Positions 28,169 through 38,700 are shown, counted from the first letter of the stretch. The stretch is DNA of 64,000 nt from Chitinophaga sp. CF118 (GCF_900112615.1 NZ_FOMK01000001.1:1178001-1242000); one strand, 5' to 3'. Numbers and translations: made by a program. The notes: generated by a model from the letters alone, not told the origin.

Positions 28169-29071
28169 TTATGTAACAGCAAAAACTTTGGCCAGCAATA
28201 AAGATACAGGAAGCAGTATTAATACCAGCATAGCATGCGGCAGAGAGGAAAAAGCTGCCACCCAGGCGGCATTCATAACAATTAATGCTATGATCCCTCC
28301 TTTTACGGCTTTGCCGATATTAGGCCCTGAAGGCTCCTTTATAGCTGCAAACAGCGGGTAATTAATCATAAATGCGAATAACAGAATAAAGGGAGTGGCT
28401 TCCCATATATGACCATTTATAATAGCCAGAACCAGCATTGTACAATATACCAGGGCATAACATACTGCTGCAAAACGCAAAGTCCGTTTATTTCCTCCAT
28501 GTACCTCTCCTCTGCTAATGACAGTGACTGCGGCAATGTATAAAATGGGTATCAGCCCCATCCACCAGTAACAGGTTAATGCGGGCACTACAATACTGAT
28601 GCCCATTAACAGGTTCAGTCCGCGGCACAATCCCATGTTCACTGGTCCCCATGACAAATGTTTCCCCCATTTATTATATACCAGGGCTGAAACGGTAATG
28701 CCCAGCGCCAGGTAACCTGTGATACGGCCTACGGTAAATGCTGCCAGTACTCCTACCAGCAGAAGGTAACTACCCAGTACAATTGCCTGTGTGCTGGAAA
28801 TAAGTCCGCTGGGGATAGGCCGTTCCGGACGTTCTTCTTTATCCAGCCGTGCATCCATCACATCATTTAATACTACCCCACCACCATAAAGACCTATTGT
28901 AGCCAGACAAAGGCACATAACAGGCAACAGGTGATCAAGGTAATTTACGACTGCCAGCCCCAGGAAACCGGAAATGGCAATTCCAGCCAATATATCTGCA
29001 ACAGCAGTCACGATATTGGCAGGCCGCATTAAACGTATGTATCCTAACAATTTGCTAATAATATAATTCAC
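28169..29071 (-). CDS. eboC: EboC: UbiA-like prenyltransferase
   Basis: A 300-residue integral membrane protein of the UbiA superfamily with about eight to nine helices. The first Asp-rich motif NDVMDARLDKEE (N69, D70, D73, D77) is intact, followed by RPERPIPSG, a usual continuation. UbiA proteins attach an isoprenoid to an aromatic or other acceptor at the membrane. In the ebo cluster the acceptor and donor are unknown; combined with the EboD cyclase, it suggests a prenylated or lipid-linked cyclitol-type product. The start ATG 29071 lies just before the first helix. Confidence 0.92.
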   Translation of the reverse strand: MNYIISKLLGYIRLMRPANIVTAVADILAGIAISGFLGLAVVNYLDHLLPVMCLCLATIGLYGGGVVLNDVMDARLDKEERPERPIPSGLISSTQAIVLGSYLLLVGVLAAFTVGRITGYLALGITVSALVYNKWGKHLSWGPVNMGLCRGLNLLMGISIVVPALTCYWWMGLIPILYIAAVTVISRGEVHGGNKRTLRFAAVCYALVYCTMLVLAIINGHIWEATPFILLFAFMINYPLFAAIKEPSGPNIGKAVKGGIIALIVMNAAWVAAFSSLPHAMLVLILLPVSLLLAKVFAVT

Positions 29072-29176
29072 CTGGCATACGGGTTTTTCATGAACAACTC
29101 AGACAATGCACAATGAAGCCAGTTGCGATAGCACCACGCGCAATTTACAAGATCCTAAGTTGTAAGTTAATTGCTG

Positions 29177-30163
29177 TTATCTGATGATATTAGATAGATT
29201 GTTTCGTCTTGGTTGCTGACCACCTCTCAGCACAGTACTTCCGTTGAACTTCAAACTTTGATCTATTTCTTTATCTCCTTCAAAATCTGTTTCGTTAATC
29301 TGACCACTTTGTGCGAAGGCAGATATAGCATTGCGGAAAGTTACCAAATGAATATCATTCAAGTCAATACCACTTTCGTGCATGAGGGCTGCTGTTTTGG
29401 GTACTGCCAGGGGGTCACTGATACCCCAGTCTGCTGCAGAATTAATCATAATACGTTCACTCCCATACTGCTTTACAATTTCTACCATTCGCTCATTTCC
29501 CATTTTGGTAAATGGATAAATGGTAAATGCGGCCCAGAAACCGCGGTCCAGTACTTCTTGTACAGTTTCTTCATTGTTATGGTCTACGATCACCATACGC
29601 GGATCAATTCCATGTTCTACGGCAATGTCCATACTCCGTTGGGTTCCTTTCTTTTTATCACGATGTGGAGTATGAATCTGGACGGGTAAACCTGCTTCCT
29701 TAGCGAGTTCCAGCTGTGCACGATAATATTTTTCTTCAGCCGGTGTTTGATCATCAAAGCCAATTTCACCAATCCCCACAACGCCTTCTTTGTATATAAA
29801 AAGTGGCAATAATTCCATTACGGCAGCTGCAAGTTTTTCATTATTAGCTTCTTTCGAATTAAGCCCGATGGTGCAGTAGTGCTGAATCCCGAACTGAGAG
29901 GCCCGGAAGCGTTCCCAGCCTATGAGGCTGTTAAAGTAATCACGGAATGTATCTGCACCTGTACGAGGCTGTCCCAGCCAGAAAGAGGGCTCTATAATGG
30001 CCTTGATACCGGCATCTGCCATAGCCTGGTAGTCGTCGGTAGTACGTGATGTCATATGTATATGCGGATCAAAAAAACGCATTCCTTTTATACGTTCCAG
30101 GAAAGCTGGATTAACGGTAAGTGGCTGTAAATTCTTTTCTGTTAGTTCATGACTACAACACAT
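29177..30163 (-). CDS. eboB: EboB: TatD-like metal-dependent hydrolase
   Basis: A 328-residue TIM-barrel metallohydrolase of the TatD/amidohydrolase group. The metal-binding DPHIHM (H34, H36) opens the barrel; IGEIGFDD carries the Glu ligand, LPVQIHTPHRDK a His ligand and MVIVDHNNEE another; the late Asp is expected in INSAADWGISD. It is a normal length for EboB. In the ebo operon it follows eboA by 84 bp. Its substrate is unknown. The first residues (MCCSHELTEK) are polar, with no signal peptide. Confidence 0.93.
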   Translation of the reverse strand: MCCSHELTEKNLQPLTVNPAFLERIKGMRFFDPHIHMTSRTTDDYQAMADAGIKAIIEPSFWLGQPRTGADTFRDYFNSLIGWERFRASQFGIQHYCTIGLNSKEANNEKLAAAVMELLPLFIYKEGVVGIGEIGFDDQTPAEEKYYRAQLELAKEAGLPVQIHTPHRDKKKGTQRSMDIAVEHGIDPRMVIVDHNNEETVQEVLDRGFWAAFTIYPFTKMGNERMVEIVKQYGSERIMINSAADWGISDPLAVPKTAALMHESGIDLNDIHLVTFRNAISAFAQSGQINETDFEGDKEIDQSLKFNGSTVLRGGQQPRRNNLSNIIR

Positions 30164-30247
30164 GTCGATTACAATTTGGTTGAAACCTGTTTTACAAACT
30201 TTGCGACTGCAAGTTTAAATTATATACATTGAAGGTGTGATACACGT

Positions 30248-31138
30248 TTATGCTATACGCCGGGCAATGGTGTCCCATGTTAACCGACCACCAGTAATCT
30301 CCTGCTTTAATGCGGGTGACCCTGACAGCAATTCCTGCGCGGGTTTAAAAGTGGTGGCTGCACATGCCAGCGCAGCGGCCTCTTTCTCTGTATCATTACC
30401 GGAATTCCATACGTTTATTATATCACGAAAAAAGACCTCATCAATAAAAGGGCCTATCAGCCGCCAAAGCAGAGGGTTTACCGGCCTACCGGCCGCCCAG
30501 CGCTCATGCGCATAATCATGGAGTACCATTGCCAACCGTGGATTAGCACGCTCATCGAGACCTGATATGAGGTGTACCGGTTTGTCTGTAAAAATAGCTT
30601 TCATCACCAGCTGATTCCAGGCAGCCTCATCCAACCAGGAAGCAGGATAAGGATTATTCAGCATAATGGCGTCCTGCACAGATCCGATATTGGAGCGAAT
30701 TCCTTCTGCAGTACGCAGCTTCCATTCCTCCGGCCATGCCAGTAATGGCAATGCGCTGTATAATGCTACCAGTTCATTCATATCAGCAGCATTAAATAAA
30801 CTCTCTATGGCTTGTATATATTGTTCCCTGTCATTAGCTGACAACTGTAACAGCCACCATATGCGGGCAAGTTTGTCTAACGCATAACCTTGTATGAAAA
30901 ATCCGGGCATAAGAGCCAGTGCCGTAAGGTCTGATGCAGAGAGCTGTATAACATTTTTACCCGTGAACCGTGGTATTGCGGTGAATGTAAGGTTGAAACG
31001 CTGCAATGCTCCTGTCTCCTCCAGTTTATCTTTTTGCTGTTGCAACCACTGCTGTATCTGGCTGCTACTATTCCTTTCAATTATCGAGTATAGCAATGCA
31101 TCCATCCTGGTCCTGTCATAGTGATATAGTTCATTCAT
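30248..31138 (-). CDS. eboA: EboA domain protein, first gene of the ebo cluster
   Basis: A helical protein of about 296 residues that I assign as EboA from its position at the head of the canonical eboA-F order and the EboA-like composition (FLYSIIERNSSSQIQQWLQ-type start, WWLLQLSANDREQYIQAIESLF, LYSALPLLAWPEEW, HDYAHERWAAGRPVNPLLWR near the C-terminus). The fold is unrelated to known enzymes. I prefer ATG 31138 (MNELYHYDRTRMDALL); an upstream ATG at 31213 adds 25 mostly hydrophobic residues and cannot be excluded. No own terminator follows, so the whole eboABCDEF run reads as one transcript. Confidence 0.82.
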   Translation of the reverse strand: MNELYHYDRTRMDALLYSIIERNSSSQIQQWLQQQKDKLEETGALQRFNLTFTAIPRFTGKNVIQLSASDLTALALMPGFFIQGYALDKLARIWWLLQLSANDREQYIQAIESLFNAADMNELVALYSALPLLAWPEEWKLRTAEGIRSNIGSVQDAIMLNNPYPASWLDEAAWNQLVMKAIFTDKPVHLISGLDERANPRLAMVLHDYAHERWAAGRPVNPLLWRLIGPFIDEVFFRDIINVWNSGNDTEKEAAALACAATTFKPAQELLSGSPALKQEITGGRLTWDTIARRIA

Positions 31139-31288
31139 TCGTCTGGTTAATATTTCCGGTGCTAAAGTTAGCAGAATATGATAAAAAATAAGTGAAACTG
31201 TTACAGAAGGCATTTAAAATAAAAGAGAGGCACAATGTGCCCCTCCTTCCGCCATTCTAAAACCTGATTAGTTCAATCAGGAGTATTA

Positions 31289-31441
31289 TTAGAAGACAAT
31301 ATCCCCTTCCGGGTATATTGCTCTGAGTTTCATTAAATAACCAGGAAAAACAGTAGCTATTTGGGTTAAACGCCGGATAGTAGCATCGATTTTGCCTGTA
31401 GTTCTACTGCAATATAGGAATTTATTTGTTACAACTATAAT
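31289..31441 (-). other. Possible small or frameshifted ORF upstream of eboA
   Basis: On the minus strand an open frame of 50 codons (from ATT at 31441, ending TAA 31291-31289) encodes a plausible peptide ending AIYPEGDIVF, with ordinary codon choice. It lacks a normal start: the only nearby ATG (31448) is one frame off and stops after eight codons. It may be a gene fragment, a frameshifted gene, or chance. A hairpin with CAATAT/ATATTG arms and a CCC/GGG core (31297-31320) lies in its end. The 290-bp gap around it also has CCTGATT/AATCAGG (31263-31281). Confidence 0.2.
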
Positions 31442-31503
31442 CGTTCATGTTAAATCCGTTTAGCGAACAATACTATTTTTAAAAAGAGTATGATATTTCC
31501 TGC

Positions 31504-32982
31504 CTATTTTTTACTATTATCCAGCAGAATAATGGGTTGATTGATATTCCAATCCGGCCTGACACCATCCTGGATAATAAAGCCGCGGGAATAATTGCCC
31601 AGTACAATATCAAGGTCACCATCCTGATCATAGTCTCCGGCATCCATACAAATCCACCTTCCCTGTTCCACCAGTTGTGGTACAGCATGAGGTAAAAATT
31701 GCAGGCCACCGGTTTGCTCGAAATAAATGAACTTTTCTGCGGGTCGGTGTTGCAGATCTGCGAAAAAGGCAATAGATCCAATATCCAGATCTCCATCGCC
31801 GTCAAAATCTGCGGCTATTGCTTTGGTACAGCCATTTACAGGATAAAAATAGGCTTGTTCATAGGTAAAGTCTCCTTTGTTGAGATACACATATACTCCA
31901 TGATAAGGCTTCAGTATCATAGAATAATCAGCATTGTCTCCTGCTGTATACAGGATGTCTGGCTTGCCATCCTTATTCCAGTCTACCACCTGAAAACTGG
32001 TAGATCCATATACTGGCGGGAAACGCAGCAGGTTCTTTGATTTAAAACCCCCTTTATGATCATTCAGGAACAACCAGATCCCTTCGTCAGCATAAGCAAA
32101 CAGTGTCATGATATCAGGCCAGCCATCACTGTTAAAATCCCCGGTAATGGCATGTATAGCACCAGCGACTTCCCATACAGTGCGTTTTTCATATTCACCA
32201 TCCGGCTTTTGTTGTAAAAGGTATAGCCCACCGTAATTATGACCAAAACCACATACCACATAGTCCATTCTCCCGTCTTTATTAAAATCGGCGGCCACAC
32301 TTTGCACCGGACGCGGTAATCCTAATCCGATTGTTTGTACCTGCTCATTTGCCGGAGCATCCGGAATCACTTTCCATAATGTTCCCTTTGGTGCATCTAC
32401 AGCACGCAGATTACCAATACAGGTCAGTAAAGCGGTATCCTTCCCCTGCCACGACAAATCTACACCAGCTGATTCCAGCTTCATTACAAGGGATGGTTGT
32501 AACTGCCGGTTCCATACCTGCAGGGATGCTTTTTCGTCTGAAGAAGAATAAATCCTTCCGTTATTTACAGATACCAAAGTGGTTGTGGCGACTTGTGCAG
32601 TATCCTTCCATACAGGCTTCTTTATGCTGAACAAGTTCCCATCTTCCTTCAGGGGCACCGGAACTTTTGCAGGGAGTAAGCTATCGGGAGCAAGGGCCTT
32701 ATAATAAGCGACTATTTCCATCCATTCTTCAAAACTGACAAGACCAGCCTTTTTTATGGTAGCAGGATAATACTCATCGTCATGCCATACACCAATGCCC
32801 AGTTTTGGGGCCATAGCGGGTAATACATGTTTAGTCCAGGTTACTTTGTCCAGTAATGTTGGTGATACTGGTAAATGGCAGCTGCCGCAATATTTTGTAG
32901 CTAAAGCTTTGCCCTTTTCGTGTGGCTCCGGCGGATTGCAGGCAATAAGTAGTAATAAGATAAAAGCGGATAGTGATTTCAA
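31504..32982 (-). CDS. Lipoprotein with N-terminal haem-c motif and FG-GAP repeats
   Basis: A 492-residue secreted protein. The best start is TTG at 32982, giving MKSLSAFILLLLIACNPPEP, a lipoprotein signal with lipobox LIAC; the upstream open extension lacks coding character and would overlap the next gene. A single CGSCH haem-c site lies near residue 31, after GKALATKY, giving a small cytochrome-like module. Residues about 130-490 hold VCBS/FG-GAP beta-propeller repeats (for example DFNKDGRMDYVVCGFG, DFDGDGDLDIGSIAF, DYDQDGDLDIVLGNY) that bind calcium. The combination is typical of Bacteroidota electron-transfer or carbohydrate-processing surface proteins. It precedes the ebo cluster by 290-365 bp; no link is shown. 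Confidence 0.82.
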   Translation of the reverse strand: MKSLSAFILLLLIACNPPEPHEKGKALATKYCGSCHLPVSPTLLDKVTWTKHVLPAMAPKLGIGVWHDDEYYPATIKKAGLVSFEEWMEIVAYYKALAPDSLLPAKVPVPLKEDGNLFSIKKPVWKDTAQVATTTLVSVNNGRIYSSSDEKASLQVWNRQLQPSLVMKLESAGVDLSWQGKDTALLTCIGNLRAVDAPKGTLWKVIPDAPANEQVQTIGLGLPRPVQSVAADFNKDGRMDYVVCGFGHNYGGLYLLQQKPDGEYEKRTVWEVAGAIHAITGDFNSDGWPDIMTLFAYADEGIWLFLNDHKGGFKSKNLLRFPPVYGSTSFQVVDWNKDGKPDILYTAGDNADYSMILKPYHGVYVYLNKGDFTYEQAYFYPVNGCTKAIAADFDGDGDLDIGSIAFFADLQHRPAEKFIYFEQTGGLQFLPHAVPQLVEQGRWICMDAGDYDQDGDLDIVLGNYSRGFIIQDGVRPDWNINQPIILLDNSKK

Positions 32983-33052
32983 AATATAGCAATTAGGAAT
33001 GCATAATTGGAATCTTAGATTATGGGAGGTTAACAAACTTAATAATATGGTA

Positions 33053-33241
33053 TTAGTCCAGCCTGTGCAACAGATCTTTAGCCGGCACCCTATGGGGCTT
33101 CCCATCTTTGCCTTTTATAACCAGCTCTTCATTATTAGCGGCACTGGTTTCAACAAGTTTCTTGCGGGCTTTTTTTATCCCCACTAAGATTCTTTCGAAT
33201 AATTCGTCGGTATATATTTTTTTATCTTCCATTATGCTCAC
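33053..33241 (-). CDS. Small protein overlapping the zeta-toxin-like gene
   Basis: A 62-residue charged protein (MSIMEDKKIYTDELFERIL..., then PHRVPAKDLLHRLD). It begins inside the 3' end of the zeta-toxin-like gene (20-bp overlap), so the two are translationally coupled. By size, charge and position it is a candidate antitoxin or partner of that kinase; no family motif is recognised. An in-frame ATG three codons in is an alternative start. Confidence 0.7.
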   Translation of the reverse strand: MSIMEDKKIYTDELFERILVGIKKARKKLVETSAANNEELVIKGKDGKPHRVPAKDLLHRLD

Positions 33242-33803
33242 TTTGTCTTAAAATCGTTCCCCAAATATCGTTATTAATTATCATTTCGTCAAAGTCCTCC
33301 TTTTTCCGGGCAATTACCTGTACTTCGTCCCTATTATCTACCACATACCAGTTATCACAAACAGGAATGTATAAATTTATCAGATTGTGAATACCTCTGT
33401 AATATCTGCGAATAATTACATCAGAGGGAATATTATGCCCTCCTTGTTCAACTCTTTCAGCCACCCGTTCAATTGCAAACTCCGGAGAGTCCAACCAGAA
33501 ATAAAGTAATGTTACAGTATATCCCAATCCCTGTGCCTTCTTCACAAACGATACATAACTTCTGGTAGACAAAGTTGTTTCAAATGCGAAGTCAGCTCCT
33601 TCTACCAGTAAATGATCAATTCGTTGCAACATGATCCTTCCTGCTTCAAATGCCACACTTTCAGGATTGAAAGGAGAGAGTCCTGCTGCAATGCCATCTG
33701 CATTCACAAATTCTTTACAGTCGAGCACCTCCGGCAATACAGTATAACTGGCAGTTGTTTTTCCTGCGCCATTACAACCCGCTATGATATACAAATTCGG
33801 CAT
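33222..33803 (-). CDS. Zeta-toxin family P-loop kinase
   Basis: A 193-residue protein with an N-terminal Walker A GCNGAGKTT (residues 9-17), FVNADGIAAGLSPFNPES (the zeta-type substrate segment with the conserved Asp), FAFETTLSTRSYVSFVKKAQ and a late lid region RVEQGGHNIPSDVIIRRYYRG. Zeta toxins phosphorylate UDP-N-acetylglucosamine, but many chromosomal relatives are of unknown target. The small overlapping gene downstream could be its antidote, though the usual epsilon antitoxin precedes the toxin. It stands between two susCD-type regions. Confidence 0.87.
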   Translation of the reverse strand: MPNLYIIAGCNGAGKTTASYTVLPEVLDCKEFVNADGIAAGLSPFNPESVAFEAGRIMLQRIDHLLVEGADFAFETTLSTRSYVSFVKKAQGLGYTVTLLYFWLDSPEFAIERVAERVEQGGHNIPSDVIIRRYYRGIHNLINLYIPVCDNWYVVDNRDEVQVIARKKEDFDEMIINNDIWGTILRQSEHNGR

Positions 33804-33887
33804 AGTATAAATATAACGAGGAATGACGAATTACAAATGAAAACTCATTCGCAATCCGTCATCCGGTATTCATCACTCACCAAAATT

Positions 33888-35684
33888 TTAGTACCCTTTG
33901 TTCTGGTCCAGCGTTTTAACACCATTCTTAAAGCTCAGATCTATCTGGCGTTGTGGAATGGGATAGTGTTCATTACGATCTACAACAAATTTAGCACCTG
34001 CAAGATCAGTTGTAATCTTGGACTCGTAAGTGTAGAAACTCGTCAGTACGGTAGAGGCAATACCCCAGCGTACGATATCGAAAAACCGTTGGCCTTCCAT
34101 CGCGAGTTCCAGTTTACGCTCATGATAAATTGCTTTTAATGCATAAGCTTTACCCCCTCCGGTGAAAGCACCTGCAGGATACGGATTAACCACATAATTC
34201 GCTGCCGGAGTGGTAGAGAAGCCTGCCATCGGAGTAGCATCATTAATATATTTATACACTTTCGTAGCAGGATTTCCTGCCCGGATTCTCACCTGATTCA
34301 CATACCCTTGTGCAACATCAAGATTGCCCAGTTCGGCTTCTGTTTCCGCAGCCATCAGCAATACATCTGCATAACGGATCAATACAACATTAATAGCAGA
34401 ACCGGGAGCCCATGAGTTAGCATCCTTGTATTTATCCTGATTAAACTGCCAGTATACATTCTTCTTGGGACCATAAGGACCGGCATAAGTCTGATCACGA
34501 ATCCATGTCTGACCCGGATGATTACCCCAGTCCAGATAAGGAATACCACGACGACCAACCGTCCAGTCAAGACGTGGATCTATAGGGTCTGTATCAGGAG
34601 TGAAAGGATCTGTAGATAATAATTTCATATCGCTTTTAACAGCATGATCATTAAAATCATCCAGATAAGGTAAACCGGCAGCATCTGTGCGGTAAGAATT
34701 TACCAGGTCCTGAGTAGGCTGATAAAAACCGCAACAGCCAAAAGGACTGTTATACGGGAAGTTCAACATCTCTCCCTGGTTACTTCCTGCTATCTGTCCT
34801 GTTCCATTATTGGCTGACATCTGGATAGCAAATACAGATTCTGAATTATTCTTCTTATCTGAATCGAAGTTATCCTCAAAGCGGGCTGTTAATGCATACT
34901 TTACGCCTAATGGAGTTTTACCTGATGTTATAATAACATCAAACAATAGCTTAGCCGCTGCATACTTTTTCTCATACACATATGCTTTAGCCAGATAAGA
35001 CATTCCTGCCCATTTATTCGCACGGCCAACCTGGGATTGTAATTCAGCCAGACTATCTGTTGCAAACTGAAAATCCGCTTCAATCTTTGGCCAGATATCA
35101 ACGTTGTTGGGTTGCTTATAATCAACTATCATTGTTTCATCTACCCAGGGCACTTTGTCAAACATCTTTTTGAGTTCGAAATAAAAGTGTCCGCGCAGAA
35201 AACGTGCTTCTGCTTTTACCTGGGACTTCTCTGCAGCAGTCATACCAGTAGCATTCGGCAATAATGCAAGCAAGTTATTAGCACGTACAATGCCATCAAA
35301 TAATACCTTCCATTTGGTATTAAAGAACCCGTTGCTTGGATCAAACTGTCCTGTAGCAATCTGGCTTACAGGTGGCTGATCACTCGCATCACTACCTTTA
35401 TGTGCATCACCACCGGCAACACTACCATAGATCCAGTTAGTTGGCGTAGCTTCCCATGGGTTTCCACCACCGATAGCTGTCTGAGCCGGCGCCTGACCAT
35501 CCAGTGCAGCATATACACCTATCAGCAAAGCCGCGATACCATCTTTACTGGAAACATCTCCGGCGGTTAATGTACCCAGAGGAGCGCGCTCCAGGAAACT
35601 CTTACTACATGCATCCAGTAACAAACCTGCGGCTACTACTGAGATGATGAAAATATATTTTGATTTTATCAGATTCCGTTTCAT
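33888..35684 (-). CDS. SusD/RagB family outer-membrane lipoprotein
   Basis: A 598-residue SusD-like lipoprotein. The signal MKRNLIKSKYIFIISVVAAGLLLDAC has lipobox LLDAC. Family features: QVKAEARFLRGHFYFELKKMF (TPR-like region), NVVLIRYADVLLMAAETEAELGN and the C-terminal ERKLELAMEGQRFFDIVRWG. It is the lid of the neighbouring SusC transporter, 30 bp downstream of it. The ligand is unknown; no hydrolase gene is adjacent to this pair. Confidence 0.94.
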   Translation of the reverse strand: MKRNLIKSKYIFIISVVAAGLLLDACSKSFLERAPLGTLTAGDVSSKDGIAALLIGVYAALDGQAPAQTAIGGGNPWEATPTNWIYGSVAGGDAHKGSDASDQPPVSQIATGQFDPSNGFFNTKWKVLFDGIVRANNLLALLPNATGMTAAEKSQVKAEARFLRGHFYFELKKMFDKVPWVDETMIVDYKQPNNVDIWPKIEADFQFATDSLAELQSQVGRANKWAGMSYLAKAYVYEKKYAAAKLLFDVIITSGKTPLGVKYALTARFEDNFDSDKKNNSESVFAIQMSANNGTGQIAGSNQGEMLNFPYNSPFGCCGFYQPTQDLVNSYRTDAAGLPYLDDFNDHAVKSDMKLLSTDPFTPDTDPIDPRLDWTVGRRGIPYLDWGNHPGQTWIRDQTYAGPYGPKKNVYWQFNQDKYKDANSWAPGSAINVVLIRYADVLLMAAETEAELGNLDVAQGYVNQVRIRAGNPATKVYKYINDATPMAGFSTTPAANYVVNPYPAGAFTGGGKAYALKAIYHERKLELAMEGQRFFDIVRWGIASTVLTSFYTYESKITTDLAGAKFVVDRNEHYPIPQRQIDLSFKNGVKTLDQNKGY

Positions 35685-35714
35685 CTTAAAATGTTTTAAA
35701 CATAACCGTTTACG

Positions 35715-38700
35715 TTAAAAAGCAACATTTACACCTACCAGGAACTGGCGCTGATTAGGATATCCCCCTTCGTCCAGACCAAAATTGGTAGTACCACCTG
35801 AAATCTCAGGATCTATACCAGTATATTTTGTGATCGTAAATAAATTGGCTGCCTGTACATATACGCGGAATTTTTCAATACCAGCACGTTTTAAAGCGGC
35901 AGGTGCAATGGTGTACCCCAGCACCATATTCTTTGCTCTCAGGTAAGAACCATTTTCCACGAGGAATGAATTAGGAACTCCGTTAGTACTGAACGTACCG
36001 GCGTTTTCCTGTATAGGAGCTTTTGCATTCATATGATCTGGTCTCCAGGAATCATACAATGCTGTTTTGCTTTTTGCACCTGCGAAAGAAGGATAAAAAT
36101 CTGTCCACCAGCGAACCTGGTTCCAGATATCATTACCCTGTACACCATAGAAGAATACAGTAAAGTCAAAGTTTTTGTAGTCCAATTCAAGGTTCAGTCC
36201 ATAACTGAAATCCGGGTTAGGACTACCTAAGAAAGTACGGTCAGCTTCTGTGATAATACCATCCTTATTCGTGTCTGCATAACGGAAACGACCAACCCCT
36301 AATGCTGTCTGGTAAACAGCATTCGGATTATTCGTTGCTTTCTGCGCCTGTTCATTTAATGTTGCAATTTCCTGTGGTGTATTAAAGAAGCCATCTACCT
36401 TGTAACCAAAGAAGCTGGAAATAGGCTGGCCAACTGCATTACGGATAATGAAGCTACCGTTAAAGCGACGGGATTCCAGATCAAAGTATGGAGCATCATA
36501 AGAGATGCTTTCGATCGTATTCTTATAGGTAGTGAAAGTAGCATTCGCTTTTAATACCAGATCTTTCGTAAGATTAATACCTGTAGCCGTAATAGAGAGA
36601 TCAATACCATGATTCTTCATTTCTGCAATATTCACAGTAGGAGGATCTGTTCTGCCCGCAGTAGCAGATATTTCTGGTTTATATAACAAATCCTTTACTC
36701 TCTTTTGATAGTAATCTGCACTTACTTCCAGTTTTCCTTTGAATAAAGTTGCATCAATACCAATGTTGGAGTTGATGTTACTTTCCCATTTAGCATTCGG
36801 GTTGCCGATATGTGTTTGAAGGAATCCAGTCATAATGCTGTTGGAAGTACCCGCAATATCATAGAAAGAAGAACCCTTATTCAAACCGTACTGGGTGAAA
36901 GCATTAGATGCTTCAACATTCAGCTGATTACCCATGATGCCATAACCACCTCTGATCTTCAGATCAGAGAGCCAGGAAATGCCTTTCATGAAGTTTTCCT
37001 GGGAAATACGCCAACCGGCACTCACTGCCGGGAATACACCGTAGCGATAATTAGAACTGAACTTACTGGAACCATCACGACGAACTACTGCACCTAACAG
37101 GTAACGGTCATGGAAACTATAATCCAGTCGTCCAAACACAGAAAACAATCCATCAGAATAATTACCACTGCCGCTGGTCACGGTACCGGTACCGGTAGAC
37201 AGATTTGTGAAGTTAGGATCGAAGATAAAATAACCCTGTGTGGTACCGGTGAGTGTACGTCCCCTGTTATCATATGCTTCCGTACCTGCTACTACTTTAA
37301 TATCATGGAGGTTGTTAAAGTTCTGATGATAGGATAAAGTATTTGTCCACGTATAATTCCAGCCATGGCTTGCACCTTCTGTAAAGGAATTTACTTTATC
37401 ATTCTCTACGTTTTCATATTCCGGATAGGTAAAAGAATTTACGGATGCTGCAAATATTTCACCACCAAAACTGGTACGGAAAGTTAAATGTTTCAGGAAG
37501 TCTACTTCTCCGTAAACATTACCAAATAAACGATTTCCCAATCCTTTATTATTACGTATGCGATCCTGTATAGCAACAGGGTTTTCTGCATTACCCAACT
37601 GCGCACCATTGGTACTGAAAGAACCCGCATAATTACCTTTAATATCACGTACAGGAATAATAGGCTGTTCACGAAATGCCATACCAATAGCACTCCCTTC
37701 ATCCAGATCTGTGATCTGCGGATTATCAATCACGGAGAACTCCAGGTTTTCCCCGATACGTACATGCTTACTTACATTGAAACGGCTGTTAGAGCGGATA
37801 GAATAACGCTTCAGATAAGTATTCTGTAAAGTACCCTGCTGATTATAATAATAGAATGACAGATAGTAATTACCCTGGTCTGAACCACCACTTACAGAAA
37901 CGTTATGACTGGTAATAGATGCCGGTTTAAATATTTCATGGAACCAGTCTGTTCCCCCTTTATTAGCTCTGGTAATGCGATAGAATTTATCAAGATCCGA
38001 TGGATTCTTGTAATTCGGATCTACAAAATACAGATCAGGATTGGTGCCGGGATCTCCTTCATGAAGTCCGCCAGGTGCAATATAATCAGGCAATACAGGA
38101 CTTGTTCCTGTACCATATAATCCATCGTTATACACAACGTTCGGATCTGTATTTTTTAACGCCATCCATTTCAGATTGGCGGTTTCCTGTGGATTCAGGA
38201 GATTCCATACATTCCCGCCTTTAGGACGCTGCGTACCATAATAACCATCATAGGTAACTCTTGCTCTTCCCTTACCTACTTTACCACCTTTGGTAGTGAC
38301 GATGATCACACCATTCGCGGCTCTTGCACCATAAATAGAAGCAGAACCCGCATCTTTCAATACCTGCATCGTTTCTACATCATAGGGGTTCAGATCCACG
38401 ATGTTCTGGGTAGGTACTCCATCTATTACATATAGTGGTGTGTTATTACCAAAAGTATTTACACCACGGATGCGTACCTGTGGCTCTTCACCTGGTTGTC
38501 CCGAACCTAATACCGTAATACCGGATACCTGCCCCTGTAGCTGGTTACTTACTTGTGCAGTGGGTTGCCTGTTGATCTGAGCTACATTTACAACAGATAC
38601 TGCACCTGTCAGATCTTTTTTACGTTGTGTAGCATACCCTGTTACTACTACTTCATCCAGGGAACCTACTTTTTCACTCAATACAATAGATAACTGGGAT

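Noticed and set aside
32983..33105. Upstream extension of the haem-c FG-GAP protein
   Set aside because: It would overlap the small partner of the zeta-like kinase and destroys a good lipoprotein signal.
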